A DNA stretch of 64,000 bases from Nitrospira sp. (GCA_022842445.1 JALHPO010000011.1:1-64000); one strand, 5' to 3'; numbered from the stretch's first letter, positions 46,214-54,631 are shown. Made by a program: numbers and translations. The notes: a model not told the origin generated them from the sequence alone.

Positions 46214-46645
46214 ATGGACGGGCTTCTCTCAACTGTTCAACAGTATGTCTCGACCGAAACACTGGTGGCGCTGACCGTCCTCTCCATTGTCTTCTTCGTC
46301 GGCTCCTTAATCGCCATTCCATTCATCCTCGTACGGCTGCCGGCTGACTTTTTCGATATCAGGGTTCCCCGCCCCTGGATGGAGGATCATCATCCGGTCC
46401 TGCGAGTCCTGGGCCATCTCGTCAAGAATCTGGTCGGAGCAATCTTCCTCTTTGCCGGGTTCTTGATGTTATTTCTGCCGGGTCAGGGAATTCTGACCAT
46501 GCTCATTGGAATCTCCATGTTGGACTTTCCCGGCAAGCGCAAAGTCGAAGCCAAGCTGATCGGCCAGCCGACAGTCTTGAACGCCCTCAACGGCATGCGC
46601 GAGAAATTCGGCAAGCCGCCGTTGATTATTGCACCGGATGCATGA
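46214..46645 (+). CDS. PGPGW-type small membrane protein
   Basis: A protein of about 143 residues with two hydrophobic segments (VALTVLSIVFFVGSLIAIPFILV and LVGAIFLFAGFLMLFLPGQGILTMLIGISML). The turn LPGQG with a following LDFPGKRKVE matches the family called putative transmembrane protein PGPGW. It has no known function. The ATG at 46214 is chosen over 46196, which has poor spacing from GGGAG. Confidence 0.72.
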   Translation: MDGLLSTVQQYVSTETLVALTVLSIVFFVGSLIAIPFILVRLPADFFDIRVPRPWMEDHHPVLRVLGHLVKNLVGAIFLFAGFLMLFLPGQGILTMLIGISMLDFPGKRKVEAKLIGQPTVLNALNGMREKFGKPPLIIAPDA

Positions 46646-46731
46646 AGCGAGAGCCGTCAGCTTTCGGCCATCAGCCGTCAGGAGAAGACGAAAACCCCTT
46701 GCTGACTGCTGATAGCTGAACGCTGTAAGCT

Positions 46732-49395
46732 ATGCGTATGTCTGACTCGAAGGAACAACGCAAAACCCTCTATCTCATCGACGGCAGCGCCTACATCTAT
46801 CGCGCGTTCTTTGCCCTCCCCGCCCTGAACAATTCCAAGGGCCTGCAAACCAACGCCGTCTATGGCTTCACCACAACGCTGCTGAAGATCATCCGCGAGC
46901 GGCATCCGGACGGGATCGCCGTGGCCTTCGATGAAAAGGGGCCGACGATGCGGCATGAGGAGTTCAAGGACTATAAGGCCCAGCGCCCGCCCATGCCGGA
47001 CGGCATGAAGTCGCAAATTCCCTACATCCACCGCATCGTCGACGCGCTGGCGATACCCGGCCTGCGTCAGGCCGGGTATGAAGCGGATGACCTCATCGGT
47101 ACGCTGGCGCGCAAAGCCGAGCGGGCGGGCTACGACGTCGTGATCGTCACCGGCGACAAGGATATGTTCCAGCTGATCACGCCGCACGTCCGCATCTACG
47201 ACCCCGTCAAAGACAAGTGGTCCGGCGAGACAGAGTGCCGTGAGCGATTCGGGGTGGAACCGGCGCGGGTCGTCGAAATCATGGGCTTGATGGGCGACGC
47301 GACGGATAACATTCCCGGCGTGAAGGGCATCGGCGAAAAGACGGCGATGAAGCTGATCGCCCAGTTTGGAACGATCGAAGAGCTCTTGAATCGGGTCGGC
47401 GAAGTGACCCCAGCCCGGATCCAATCGCTGCTGGTTGAACAGGCCGAGAATGCGCGAATGAGTCGCCGGCTCGCGACCATTGAGATGGAAAGTCCGGTGG
47501 ATTTCGACCCGGCGGCATTTCAGATCAAGCCGCCTCAGATGGAACTGCTGAGCGAGCTCCTCCGCGAATTGGAATTCACCTCGCTGCTCAAATCCTTCCA
47601 GGCTTCAAACGAGCCACCAAAGACGAAACACGCCGCGGCTGAAACGATTGAGAGCGCGCGTGCGGCGCAGATGTTTGTCGAATCCCTGCCGACACATGGG
47701 ACGCTGGCTGTGGAGTGCCTGCGCTCCGGCGGGTCCGGAACCAGGGTGGAAGTACAAGGGATCGCACTGTCATCGGGAGGCAAGACCGCCTACATCCCGC
47801 TCGACGTGCATGAATACATGAGGCCCATCACCACGCTCCTGCATGACACGACCAGGACCAAGGCCGTACACGACCTGAAAGCGGTCTTGTTGGCCTTTCA
47901 TCGCATCGGAGTGAGCCTGGCCGGCCCCTATTTCGACACGATGGTGGCGGACTATCTGCTGAACCCCAATCGGCGGGACCACCAATTAGACACGCTGGCG
48001 CTGGAGATGTTGGGACAACGATTAGGAGGGCAGGAGGAACAGACGAAGGCGCCGAAGTCCTTATTCGATGAAGACACCGGCTCTCGCGAGCAAGCGACGG
48101 AGGCGGCGCGGATCATCGCAGACATCGCGCCGATCATGCTGGATCGCCTGACGGAACAGGGCAGCCTGACACTGTTCCAAAATGTCGAAATGCCGCTCGT
48201 GCCGGTGCTGGCCGAGATCGAGCGCAACGGATTCTTGCTGGATGTCGAAGGCCTGCACCAGTTGAGCAAAGAGTTGGAACATGAACTGGACAAAATGATG
48301 CAAACCATCGCCGGCCTAGCGGGCGGCGAGTTCAACATCAACTCACCGAAACAGCTGGCTGTGGTGCTCTTTGAGAAGCTCGGCCTCAAGCCAGGCCGCA
48401 AAACGAAAACCGGCTACTCCACGGACGAAGATACGCTCACGCAACTCGCCACGCAGCACGACCTGCCCGCGCAGATCCTGAGCTATCGCAGTCTCAGCAA
48501 GCTGAAATCGACCTACGTGGACGCGCTGCCAGAATTGATCCACACAGACACGAAGCGGCTGCATACGTCGCTGAACCAGACAGTCGCCGCAACCGGCCGG
48601 CTCTCCTCGACCGATCCCAATTTGCAAAACATTCCCGTGAAGGGCGACTACGGGCTTCGTATCCGCGAGGCTTTCATCGCGCCGAAGGGCCATGAACTAC
48701 TCTGCGCCGACTACAGCCAGATCGAGCCGCGCATCCTCGCGCATCTCTCGCAGGACCCGCGTCTGCTCGCCGTCTTTGCAAAGGGCGAGGACATCCACAT
48801 GGCAACCGCCATGGAGATCTTCGGCCTGCCCTCCAGCCAGATCACGCGCGACATGCGTCGCGCCGCCAAGACCGTTGTCTTCGGGATCGTCTATGGAATC
48901 AGCCCGTTCGGCCTCTCACAAAATCTTGGGGTCTCCCAGGCTGAGTCAAAGAAATACATCGACACTTTTTTTGAACGATTCGCCGCCGTGCGGGCGCTGA
49001 TGGACCGGAACATCGCCGAGGGGAAAGAAAAGGGCTACACAACCACCATCTTAGGCCGCCGCCGCCCTATTCCGGAACTCCAGAGCGGCGATCCGGTGCA
49101 GCGCGGATTCGGCGAGCGCATGGCGGTGAACAGCCCCATCCAAGGCTCAGCGGCAGACCTGATCAAAGTCGCCATGATCAATGTCCACAAAGCCCTCCAC
49201 GCCGACCTGCCGCACGTGAAGATGATTCTTCAAGTCCACGACGAGTTGATCTTCGAAGTGCCGGACCATGACTTAGACGAAGCCAAGCGGCTGGTGAAAC
49301 ATGAAATGGAAGCAGTCGGGAAGCAGCTGGGCCTATCGGTTCCCTTGAAAGTCGATCTCGGCGTCGGCAAAAACTGGCGCGTGGCGCATCCGTAA
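46732..49395 (+). CDS. polA: DNA polymerase I
   Basis: An 887-residue repair and Okazaki-fragment polymerase. The N-terminal 5' nuclease is clear (LIDGSAYIYRAFFALP, VTGDKDMFQL, GVKGIGEKTA). The polymerase domain has motif A DYSQIEPRILAHLS, motif B RRAAKTVVFGIVYG and motif C LQVHDELIFEV. In the middle, the 3'-5' exonuclease positions look altered: the usual DTE reads AVE (LAVECLRSG) and the late Asp is not visible, although FDTMVADYLL is kept. Proofreading may be lost, as in Taq polymerase. Its last 57 bp recur twice downstream. Confidence 0.97.
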   Translation: MRMSDSKEQRKTLYLIDGSAYIYRAFFALPALNNSKGLQTNAVYGFTTTLLKIIRERHPDGIAVAFDEKGPTMRHEEFKDYKAQRPPMPDGMKSQIPYIHRIVDALAIPGLRQAGYEADDLIGTLARKAERAGYDVVIVTGDKDMFQLITPHVRIYDPVKDKWSGETECRERFGVEPARVVEIMGLMGDATDNIPGVKGIGEKTAMKLIAQFGTIEELLNRVGEVTPARIQSLLVEQAENARMSRRLATIEMESPVDFDPAAFQIKPPQMELLSELLRELEFTSLLKSFQASNEPPKTKHAAAETIESARAAQMFVESLPTHGTLAVECLRSGGSGTRVEVQGIALSSGGKTAYIPLDVHEYMRPITTLLHDTTRTKAVHDLKAVLLAFHRIGVSLAGPYFDTMVADYLLNPNRRDHQLDTLALEMLGQRLGGQEEQTKAPKSLFDEDTGSREQATEAARIIADIAPIMLDRLTEQGSLTLFQNVEMPLVPVLAEIERNGFLLDVEGLHQLSKELEHELDKMMQTIAGLAGGEFNINSPKQLAVVLFEKLGLKPGRKTKTGYSTDEDTLTQLATQHDLPAQILSYRSLSKLKSTYVDALPELIHTDTKRLHTSLNQTVAATGRLSSTDPNLQNIPVKGDYGLRIREAFIAPKGHELLCADYSQIEPRILAHLSQDPRLLAVFAKGEDIHMATAMEIFGLPSSQITRDMRRAAKTVVFGIVYGISPFGLSQNLGVSQAESKKYIDTFFERFAAVRALMDRNIAEGKEKGYTTTILGRRRPIPELQSGDPVQRGFGERMAVNSPIQGSAADLIKVAMINVHKALHADLPHVKMILQVHDELIFEVPDHDLDEAKRLVKHEMEAVGKQLGLSVPLKVDLGVGKNWRVAHP

Positions 49396-49418
49396 TTCAC
49401 AACAAAGCGAGGTACGAC

Positions 49419-49685
49419 ATGTTCACCGTACGCATTTCCCTGGCATGGTTGATCGCAGGCGTCAGTCTCAGCGCCTTGGGATTCCTGCTTCTCATGGGAC
49501 AGCCGTTCACGGCGAAGGCCCAGGAGCCGAAACGGTTTCAGTACAAAATCGTCGAGGTGCTTCCGGACACCCAGAATATGCAAACCAAGCTGAATGAGTT
49601 CGGAGCCGCCGGATGGGAACTCGTGGCAGTCCCGATGGGAAGCATGACGGAGCCAAGGCTGATTTTTAAGAGGTCAGCCAGCTGA
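49419..49685 (+). CDS. Membrane-anchored DUF4177-like protein
   Basis: An 88-residue protein with one N-terminal hydrophobic segment (ISLAWLIAGVSLSALGFLLLM) and a small domain, FQYKIVEVLPD...LNEFGAAGWELVAVPMG...LIFKR. It resembles DUF4177, where the GWELV motif is conserved. The GAGGTACG site precedes ATG 49419. It lies between the true polA end and the first repeat of the polA tail, so it may belong to the first inserted unit. Confidence 0.65.
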   Translation: MFTVRISLAWLIAGVSLSALGFLLLMGQPFTAKAQEPKRFQYKIVEVLPDTQNMQTKLNEFGAAGWELVAVPMGSMTEPRLIFKRSAS

Positions 49686-49730
49686 GAATGAAGTCAGAAC
49701 TGGAATCGATCAGGAGGCAGTGTGGTTTGC

Positions 49731-49787
49731 CGGTTCCCTTGAAAGTCGATCTCGGCGTCGGCAGAAACTGACGCGTGGCGCATCCGT
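49731..49787 (+). repeat. Second copy of the polA 3' tail
   Basis: It matches 49337-49393 at 55 of 57 positions. Both changes fall in the coding tail (AAAAAC to AGAAAC and TGG to TGA), and the polA stop codon is not preserved. It lies in the same direction as polA, as a direct repeat. Confidence 0.9.
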
Positions 49788-49808
49788 GGGCTGCTAAGAG
49801 CAGATATT

Positions 49809-49837
49809 TTGACAGGGTGACGAGACCACTATAGAAT
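49809..49837 (+). promoter_or_regulatory. Promoter of the hicAB operon
   Basis: The consensus -35 TTGACA (49809-49814) and -10 TAGAAT (49832-49837) are spaced by 17 bp. Transcription would start about 40 nt before the hicA GTG. HicB-type antitoxins usually repress such promoters, and a binding site could overlap here. Confidence 0.8.
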
Positions 49838-49881
49838 TTGTCCGGTTGGCCGTTCCTTCTCCACTTAATAGAGAAGGTTGA

Positions 49882-50142
49882 GTGACACGATCTGATAAGC
49901 TACTTGAGCGTGTCCTACGAGGAACCTCGGACGCAAATATTCCGTTCGACGGATTGCGGCATTTACTGGCACAGCTGGGTTTTGAAGAACGAATTCGCGG
50001 AAGCCATCATATCTTCACGAAAGCAGGCGTTGAAGAAATTCTGAACCTGCAACCAAAAGGCTCCCATTCAAAACCGTATCAGGTCAAGCAGGTTCGCCAG
50101 GTGATCCTTCGATATAAGCTAGGAGGCGATTCAGATGAGTAG
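49882..50142 (+). CDS. hicA: HicA-type mRNA interferase toxin
   Basis: An 86-residue protein with GTG start behind GAGAAGG. The fold is a double-stranded-RNA-binding-like domain: FDGLRHLLAQLGFEERIRGSHHIFTKAG, with the catalytic His in the GSHHIF motif, then SHSKPYQVKQVRQVILRYKL. HicA cleaves mRNA and tmRNA in translation-independent fashion. It overlaps hicB by 8 nt. The module is bracketed by polA-tail repeats at 49731 and 50646. Confidence 0.92.
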   Translation: MTRSDKLLERVLRGTSDANIPFDGLRHLLAQLGFEERIRGSHHIFTKAGVEEILNLQPKGSHSKPYQVKQVRQVILRYKLGGDSDE

Positions 50143-50344
50143 ATACGAAGTGATTATCTATTGGAGCAAGGACGACCAGGCGTTCATTGCGGAAGTGCCT
50201 GAATTACCAGGCTGTGCAGCGGATGGCGCGACATACCAAGAAGCGCTGGCGAATGTTGAGGCCGTCATCCGGGAATGGATCGAAACAGCGAAGGAACTCG
50301 GCCGCCCCATTCCAGAGCCCAAGGGCCGTTTGGCGTTCGCTTGA
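50135..50344 (+). CDS. hicB: HicB-type antitoxin (short form)
   Basis: A 69-residue partial RNase-H-like fold: YEVIIYWSKDDQAFIAEVPELPGCAADGATYQEALANVEAVIREWIETAKELG. It is the short form that lacks the C-terminal DNA-binding domain of longer HicB proteins, so self-regulation would need another factor. GGAGG lies close to the ATG, within hicA. It neutralises HicA by direct binding. Confidence 0.93.
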   Translation: MSRYEVIIYWSKDDQAFIAEVPELPGCAADGATYQEALANVEAVIREWIETAKELGRPIPEPKGRLAFA

Positions 50345-50375
50345 TCGTGTTCGTAAATGAAGGCGGCAGGTTCAA

Positions 50376-50591
50376 ATCAAGCTAGGCATTTCCAAATGTC
50401 CCACCTGCGGCAGCAAGAGCATCAAGAAAACCCGCCGCAAATGGACCAGCCAGTTCAAAGGCCAAGCCTACTCAGTCCCAAAGCTGGAGGTTCACGAATG
50501 TCCAGCTTGTGGAGAGAAAGTGTATGGCCGGGAGGCCATGAGAAAGATCGAAGCCCACTCCCCGGCCCTTATCAAAGCCCGCGCATCGTAG
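50376..50591 (+). CDS. YgiT-type zinc-finger protein without a canonical start
   Basis: The open frame between a stop at 50358-50360 and TAG 50589-50591 reads IKLGISKCPTCGS... and continues with a second CPACGE. The pairs C8/C11 and C42/C45 and the central SVPKLEVHECPACGE match YgiT/MqsA zinc-finger antitoxin domains. No ATG, GTG or TTG lies between the upstream stop and the first Cys. The family usually starts with a Met-Lys at the place where ATC-AAG (50376) stands. It may use a rare start, be translated from elsewhere, or be a mutated gene. It lies 31 nt after hicB. Confidence 0.6.
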   Translation: MKLGISKCPTCGSKSIKKTRRKWTSQFKGQAYSVPKLEVHECPACGEKVYGREAMRKIEAHSPALIKARAS

Positions 50592-50645
50592 GAAATTCCG
50601 CCTCGACGATACTCATGTTCAGTTTCTAACTGCTCGGGTGAACCT

Positions 50646-50690
50646 GAGAGCTGACCTCGGCGTCGGCAGAAACTGGCGCGTGGCGTATCC
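50646..50690 (+). repeat. Third, more degenerate copy of the polA 3' tail
   Basis: The core CTCGGCGTCGGCAGAAACTG is identical to the second copy, including its G substitution. The whole 45-bp stretch differs from polA at about 7 positions. It lies 54 nt after the zinc-finger ORF. Confidence 0.85.
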
Positions 50691-50742
50691 GCAGGGTTGC
50701 TGCGCATAGAGCTTCTGATAGGATGCGTGACTATCGAAATCT

Positions 50743-50767
50743 TATCAGGTAAAACAGATTCGCCAGG
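50743..50767 (+). pseudogene. hicA remnant
   Basis: A 25-bp segment matches the 3' part of hicA (50077-50101) at 22 of 25 positions and encodes YQVKQIRQ against YQVKQVRQ. It follows the third polA-tail copy at about the position expected from a deleted second hicA-like gene. The open frame continues to the CDS at 50935 without a stop, so a fusion read-through is possible. Confidence 0.6.
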
Positions 50768-50934
50768 GGCACCTGAAAACCACTCCCGACCCCATTTGTT
50801 CTTTTCTTAACTTTGTCCAAGGTCGTCTTGGTATCGATAGGGATCATGACGTAGCGATTTTTAGGAAAATCGATGCAATCGGAACCGATAGCCGCATCGA
50901 TGACATCCTGAACAGCCGCATCTACAACAGGAGG

Positions 50935-51240
50935 TTGAAGCATGAAGACGACCATACCCTTGGTGACCTAATTGAAGGATTGTCACGGATTGAGAACAGG
51001 TTCCTCGATACGACTGTGCAGAAGGCGACGGACGAAATGAGAAATCAAATGGCGGATCTATTGAACTTCGTTCGCCAAACGTTCTTTGCAGTGCCTGGTG
51101 AGTGGCTTAGGTTCTACCCCGATCCAATCGACTCGGATCGTTACGACAGAGAGTGGGCAGATCTGTGCGGCAAGATTGAAAAATCATGGGAAGCCTATAA
51201 GAGTTTTCGCCTGACTGTGAAGAATCGGTTGACGGTGTAG
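50935..51240 (+). CDS. Small protein of unknown function in the polA-adjacent island
   Basis: A protein of about 101 residues with a natural-looking composition, KHEDDHTLGDLIEGLSRIENRF to NFVRQTFFAVPGEWLRFYP and DREWADLCGKIEKSWEAYKSF. It is soluble, helical and has no recognised family. AGGAGG sits directly before the TTG start used here and is better spaced for the out-of-frame ATG at 50941. The frame is also open upstream through the hicA remnant, so the true start is uncertain. Base composition is lower in GC than the neighbours. Confidence 0.55.
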   Translation: MKHEDDHTLGDLIEGLSRIENRFLDTTVQKATDEMRNQMADLLNFVRQTFFAVPGEWLRFYPDPIDSDRYDREWADLCGKIEKSWEAYKSFRLTVKNRLTV

Positions 51241-51485
51241 CGTGGTGCCAAGCTGGTGCCAAACGTACTGAACCAGGCCAACCAAGATGAGGGATTTTCA
51301 TGCCTCATCCTCGCTGATTGCAGAGGATTCGTGGTCTTGAGTGTTCTCGGTTAGGTTATCGGCGGGACTCTTAATCGGCGGGCCATCGTTTGTTCCCATT
51401 TTTGCCTACCTCCGTACAACAGTTTATAATCGCCTGCAAAACCGTCCGCGCATCTTCCATCAATGGACCTCAGAGGTACGCATAC

Positions 51486-52285
51486 GTGGAACAGATTGAT
51501 CTGAAGTGTTGGGAGGACTTTGAGGAACGCATCTCTTCTCTTTTCATCGAAAAGGAGAAACTCAAGACATTAAAGAAACCACTCTACGTTTCCACGCCCC
51601 TTTTCCGCGGCCAAGCAAACGCATCCTGGGAACTAGAAACCACATTAGATCGAGTAGCTACGCGCGACTTCGGGGTAGAGGAATACTTTAAAGCCCTCCA
51701 AGCAGTTCGACCTGCTGTCAATTCGATTACAGGGAAAGAGTGGGACATACCGATCCAGTTTGATGGAGCGGAGAGAGACTTGTCCCCCAAGGCTATGAAT
51801 TCATGGTTTACCTCAGACACCACGGATTTCCCTCTCCACTTCTAGATTGGACACGTTCACCTTATGTTGCAGCCTACTTTGCCTTTCGTTCACACGAGCT
51901 TCAAAACGAGGGTAAAGTGGCCGTTTATTCTTATGTAGAGTATCTCGGCGAAGCGAAGGCCTGGACATCAGGTCTCCCTAGCATTCACGGATTAGGCCCA
52001 TACGTAGAGAGTCATAAACGGCACTATGCGCAACAGTGCGAATATACGATTTGTAGGAAGAAGACCAATGGGCAGCCCGTCTACACTAGCCATAAAGGTG
52101 CGATTGCGACGAATGAGAGTGGCCAGGATGAGTTGATCAAGTACGTTCTCCCCGCAAGGGAAAGAGGAACGGCCCTGAGAAAGCTGGAACTGATGAATGT
52201 TACTGCGTTCTCTCTGTTTGGGAGTGAAGAAAGCCTGATGGAGACACTGGCCTATCAAGAAATCGTGAAAACCCTCCTCCGATAA
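51486..52285 (+). pseudogene. FRG-domain protein gene, broken by one frameshift
   Basis: From GTG 51486 the first frame reads VEQIDLKCWEDFEERISSLF to PLFRGQANASWELETTLDR, the start of an FRG domain. The second part continues in the next frame as FMVYLRHHGFPSPLLDWTRSPYVAAYFAF, ending at 52285. The two halves join if one C is added to the run CCCCC at 51784-51788, giving LSPQGYEF. The loss is either a true mutation, a phase-variable tract or an assembly error. FRG-domain proteins are common in defence islands. Base composition is AT-richer than that of the surroundings. Confidence 0.75.
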
Positions 52286-52539
52286 TTGGGTGTCTTCAAA
52301 TGGTGCCAACTTGGAACAAGAAACGATGTCGGGGTTCTTTTCACACCATGATTTAAAGAGGCACCTGCAATCGATTTGACCGTAACATGAGGTCATGAAT
52401 TAGTGTCAGGCATGACTACTGACTTGCAAGCGAGACAACCGTCATCGCATGCAGGAATAATGCTTCGCAGGCAATCAGATACATCGCCCCGACGTGCTCA
52501 CCTGACGAACTCCGGCACGCAAGCCCCCTCAGCGACTCT

Positions 52540-53259
52540 TCACCACTCCGCCCCTAGCCGATCCACTACGATCTGGTGCACCACCGCATATTTGCCGAGC
52601 GTGGCCACATAGACAGCCGTCTCGGCAATATCGAACGGGCTGATCTTTCCGCTCCGCTCGATTTCGTCCGGCGAGGCATCGACCAAGTCGTCCGCGACGC
52701 CGGCAGGACAGATCGCGCTCACTTTGATGTTGAACGACCGGCCTTCGTCCGCCAGCGACTTGGTCAGCGCCATGATGCCGTGCTTGGAGGCGCTGTAGGT
52801 CCCCGTTCCCGCCCAGGCCTGCACGCCGGCCACGCTCGACATGTTGATGATGAGCCCGCCGCCCTGTTTCTTCATCTGTGTGAATCCGGCTCGGCAGCAG
52901 AAGAAGGTGCCATAGAGATTCGTCTTTATCACTTCGTGGAACGATTCGGTGGTCGTTGCGGCCAGCCGTCCGCCGCCGCCGATGCCTGCGTTGTTGACGA
53001 GAATATCGATCCGTCCGTACTGCTCGACTGACTCCTCGATCAGCCTTTCCACCTGGCGTTCGTCGGACACGTCCGTCTGAATCGCCCAGGCTTCCCCGCC
53101 GTGTTTCTTAATCTGCGCGACGGTCTGCTCGCAAAGCTTCAGCCGCCTGGCCGTGACCACCACCTTCGCCCCTTCTTCGCCGAATCGCAGTGCGATGGCC
53201 TTTCCGATGCCGCTGCTGCTGCCTGTGACCACCGCGACTTTCCCTCGGAGCCGATTCAT
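52540..53259 (-). CDS. Short-chain dehydrogenase/reductase
   Basis: A 239-residue classical SDR. The cofactor motif is VTGSSSGIGKAIA, with NNAGIGG, the catalytic Ser in MSSVAG, and the YSASK motif with Lys (TYSASKHGIMALTK). The NADP-favouring RR follows VVVTARRLK. Likely a 3-oxoacyl-ACP reductase-like or alcohol reductase enzyme. Substrate unknown. It follows the island and is transcribed toward it. Confidence 0.9.
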   Translation of the reverse strand: MNRLRGKVAVVTGSSSGIGKAIALRFGEEGAKVVVTARRLKLCEQTVAQIKKHGGEAWAIQTDVSDERQVERLIEESVEQYGRIDILVNNAGIGGGGRLAATTTESFHEVIKTNLYGTFFCCRAGFTQMKKQGGGLIINMSSVAGVQAWAGTGTYSASKHGIMALTKSLADEGRSFNIKVSAICPAGVADDLVDASPDEIERSGKISPFDIAETAVYVATLGKYAVVHQIVVDRLGAEW

Positions 53260-53333
53260 AGAGGGTTCTCCTTCTGCAATTTGCGCCAGTTGCTGTCCCC
53301 TTTTCTTGTTCTATTTACTGCTTTGATGCGCCA

Positions 53334-53756
53334 TCACTTCTTCCCACAGACGAATTTCCACACTGATTGCGCCATGGTCTCTCGTGGGATAGGTGCCCAG
53401 TGTGACTCACCCGACTTCTTGTAGATCGAGTGCCCGGTCCCCATACTTCCCGCAAACCGCTCAATGGCGACCAGGCGGAAGCGTTTGTTCACACAGTCGT
53501 GTTCTTCCTGAGCGCGCGTGGAGAGGAAGGTGCTGAACCCTCTGGTCTGGGCCGTCTTGAGATCATCCAACACCCAGACGCTGACCACATCACCATTCCG
53601 GCTGATGGTCTCGGACTCGACATAGACCTTTGCCCTGTCGTTCCGATCGACGAGAAGCCATTCAGCGCACAGTGGTGCCACACTCCATAGCTGCAGCAGC
53701 GTGAGTGCAAGGAGAATTCTAGAAGATCTCTGAAAACATGCACGGGTGGAGGGCAT
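53334..53756 (-). CDS. Surface-adhesin E-like exported protein
   Basis: A 140-residue protein with a signal peptide (SRILLALTLLQLWSVAPLCA). The mature part EWLLVDRNDRAKVYVESETISRNGDVVSVWVLDD...CVNKRFRLVAIERFAG resembles the surface-adhesin protein E domain, a small beta-rich fold with a conserved Cys pair. Start ATG 53756 gives the signal peptide. Role unknown. Confidence 0.75.
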   Translation of the reverse strand: MPSTRACFQRSSRILLALTLLQLWSVAPLCAEWLLVDRNDRAKVYVESETISRNGDVVSVWVLDDLKTAQTRGFSTFLSTRAQEEHDCVNKRFRLVAIERFAGSMGTGHSIYKKSGESHWAPIPRETMAQSVWKFVCGKK

Positions 53757-53929
53757 ATCTGACCATACCTTATGCACGTTGAGAGGACAACAAAAGGTGA
53801 CGGAAGTCTTTTTCCCGCCCTGATCGGTAATCTGATGGTGCGCTATCAGCACCTACCCCGGGAACTTGGTGAGAGTGAGCAATCCGGATGGAGATTAACT
53901 TAGAAGGTTCAGATAGGATCCAGTCTCTG

Positions 53930-54205
53930 ATGAAACAGGTCTTCGTGTCGCAAAGCTTGATCGAGGTTGAGATGCGCAAAGAGTGGCTGGAGCAAGCCGG
54001 CATCCGGTGCACGATCAAGAATCAGTGCATCTCGGGCCTTGCCGGAGAGATTCCCTTTACGGAGACGTTCCCGGAACTGTGGGTAATCCAAAACGAGGAT
54101 TACGATCAGGCGCGGCGAGTACTTGACGAAGGTCTGGTGTTGCTGCCATCAAACCAGGACACCTGGACAGTACAGGCAACGAACCATTTCAGTCGTATTG
54201 AATAG
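53930..54205 (+). CDS. DUF2007-type putative signal-transducing protein
   Basis: A 91-residue protein that begins MKQVFVSQSLIEVEMRKEWLEQAGIRCTIKN and has FPELWVIQNEDYDQARRVL, the usual layout of DUF2007 (a ferredoxin-like fold). ATG 53930 fits the family start; 53888 is also open. The last residues (ATNHFSRIE) come from the direct repeat at 54171, so the natural C-terminus may have been replaced by the island boundary. Confidence 0.75.
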   Translation: MKQVFVSQSLIEVEMRKEWLEQAGIRCTIKNQCISGLAGEIPFTETFPELWVIQNEDYDQARRVLDEGLVLLPSNQDTWTVQATNHFSRIE

Positions 54206-54280
54206 CATCGTATGCAGGCGAGTATAGGCCGTGTGGCTGTAGTAGTGATCTCGGACGTTGGTTGATCCGGTGCAATCCTT
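54171..54280. repeat. Left 110-bp direct repeat of the PEP-CTERM island
   Basis: It matches 55657-55766 at 104 of 110 positions in the same orientation. On the minus strand it encodes a near copy of the C-terminal 35 residues of the gene at 55647 (NVRDHYYSHTAYTRLHTML). It is therefore a truncated duplicate of that gene's 3' end. Confidence 0.92.
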
Positions 54281-54432
54281 CGTCTAAATCCACCATTATC
54301 TTCTGCAGTTATGCATGACTTATCAGCGCGTTGTGAGACTTCGTCAAAAGCACGCGCGTGAGAACTTGCCTGACGATGGATAAGGGCAGCTCATAGCATC
54401 AGTCACTACCAATTCCCGTTACTATGGTAATA

Positions 54433-54461
54433 CTGTAAATGCCTGTTAATATTTTTTACAG
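54433..54461 (+). promoter_or_regulatory. Inverted repeat CTGTAAA...TTTACAG (candidate enhancer site 1)
   Basis: CTGTAAA (54433-54439) and TTTACAG (54455-54461) are perfect inverted copies with a 15-bp spacer, about 170 bp before the sigma-54-type promoter. The location fits an enhancer-binding activator site. Confidence 0.5.
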
Positions 54462-54563
54462 AACGATTGATGGCTGCTTGAGCCAAGTAATATTATGCTT
54501 ATCAAAGCCTTATAAACATTCTACAGGTAATCCGCATTCTCGGCAGAGAATACAGACTTAGAT

Positions 54564-54581
54564 CTGTAAAGCTGATTTACA
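54564..54581 (+). promoter_or_regulatory. Inverted repeat TGTAAA...TTTACA (candidate enhancer site 2)
   Basis: CTGTAAA (54564-54570) and TTTACA (54576-54581) repeat the half-site of the first element with a 5-bp spacer, about 60 bp before the -24/-12 element. Confidence 0.5.
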
Positions 54582-54631
54582 TAATTTTATTTTCTACTTA
54601 AAATAAACATTGTTAATCAAATAGTTATGCG

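Noticed and set aside
50357..50629. 90-codon plus frame after hicB
   Set aside because: A different frame of the same stretch encodes the YgiT-type zinc finger, which explains the sequence better.
50731..50955. 74-codon minus frame in the polA-adjacent island
   Set aside because: It looks protein-like but lies opposite a longer frame that continues into a better-supported ORF, and it runs antisense through the hicA remnant. Kept as an open question only.
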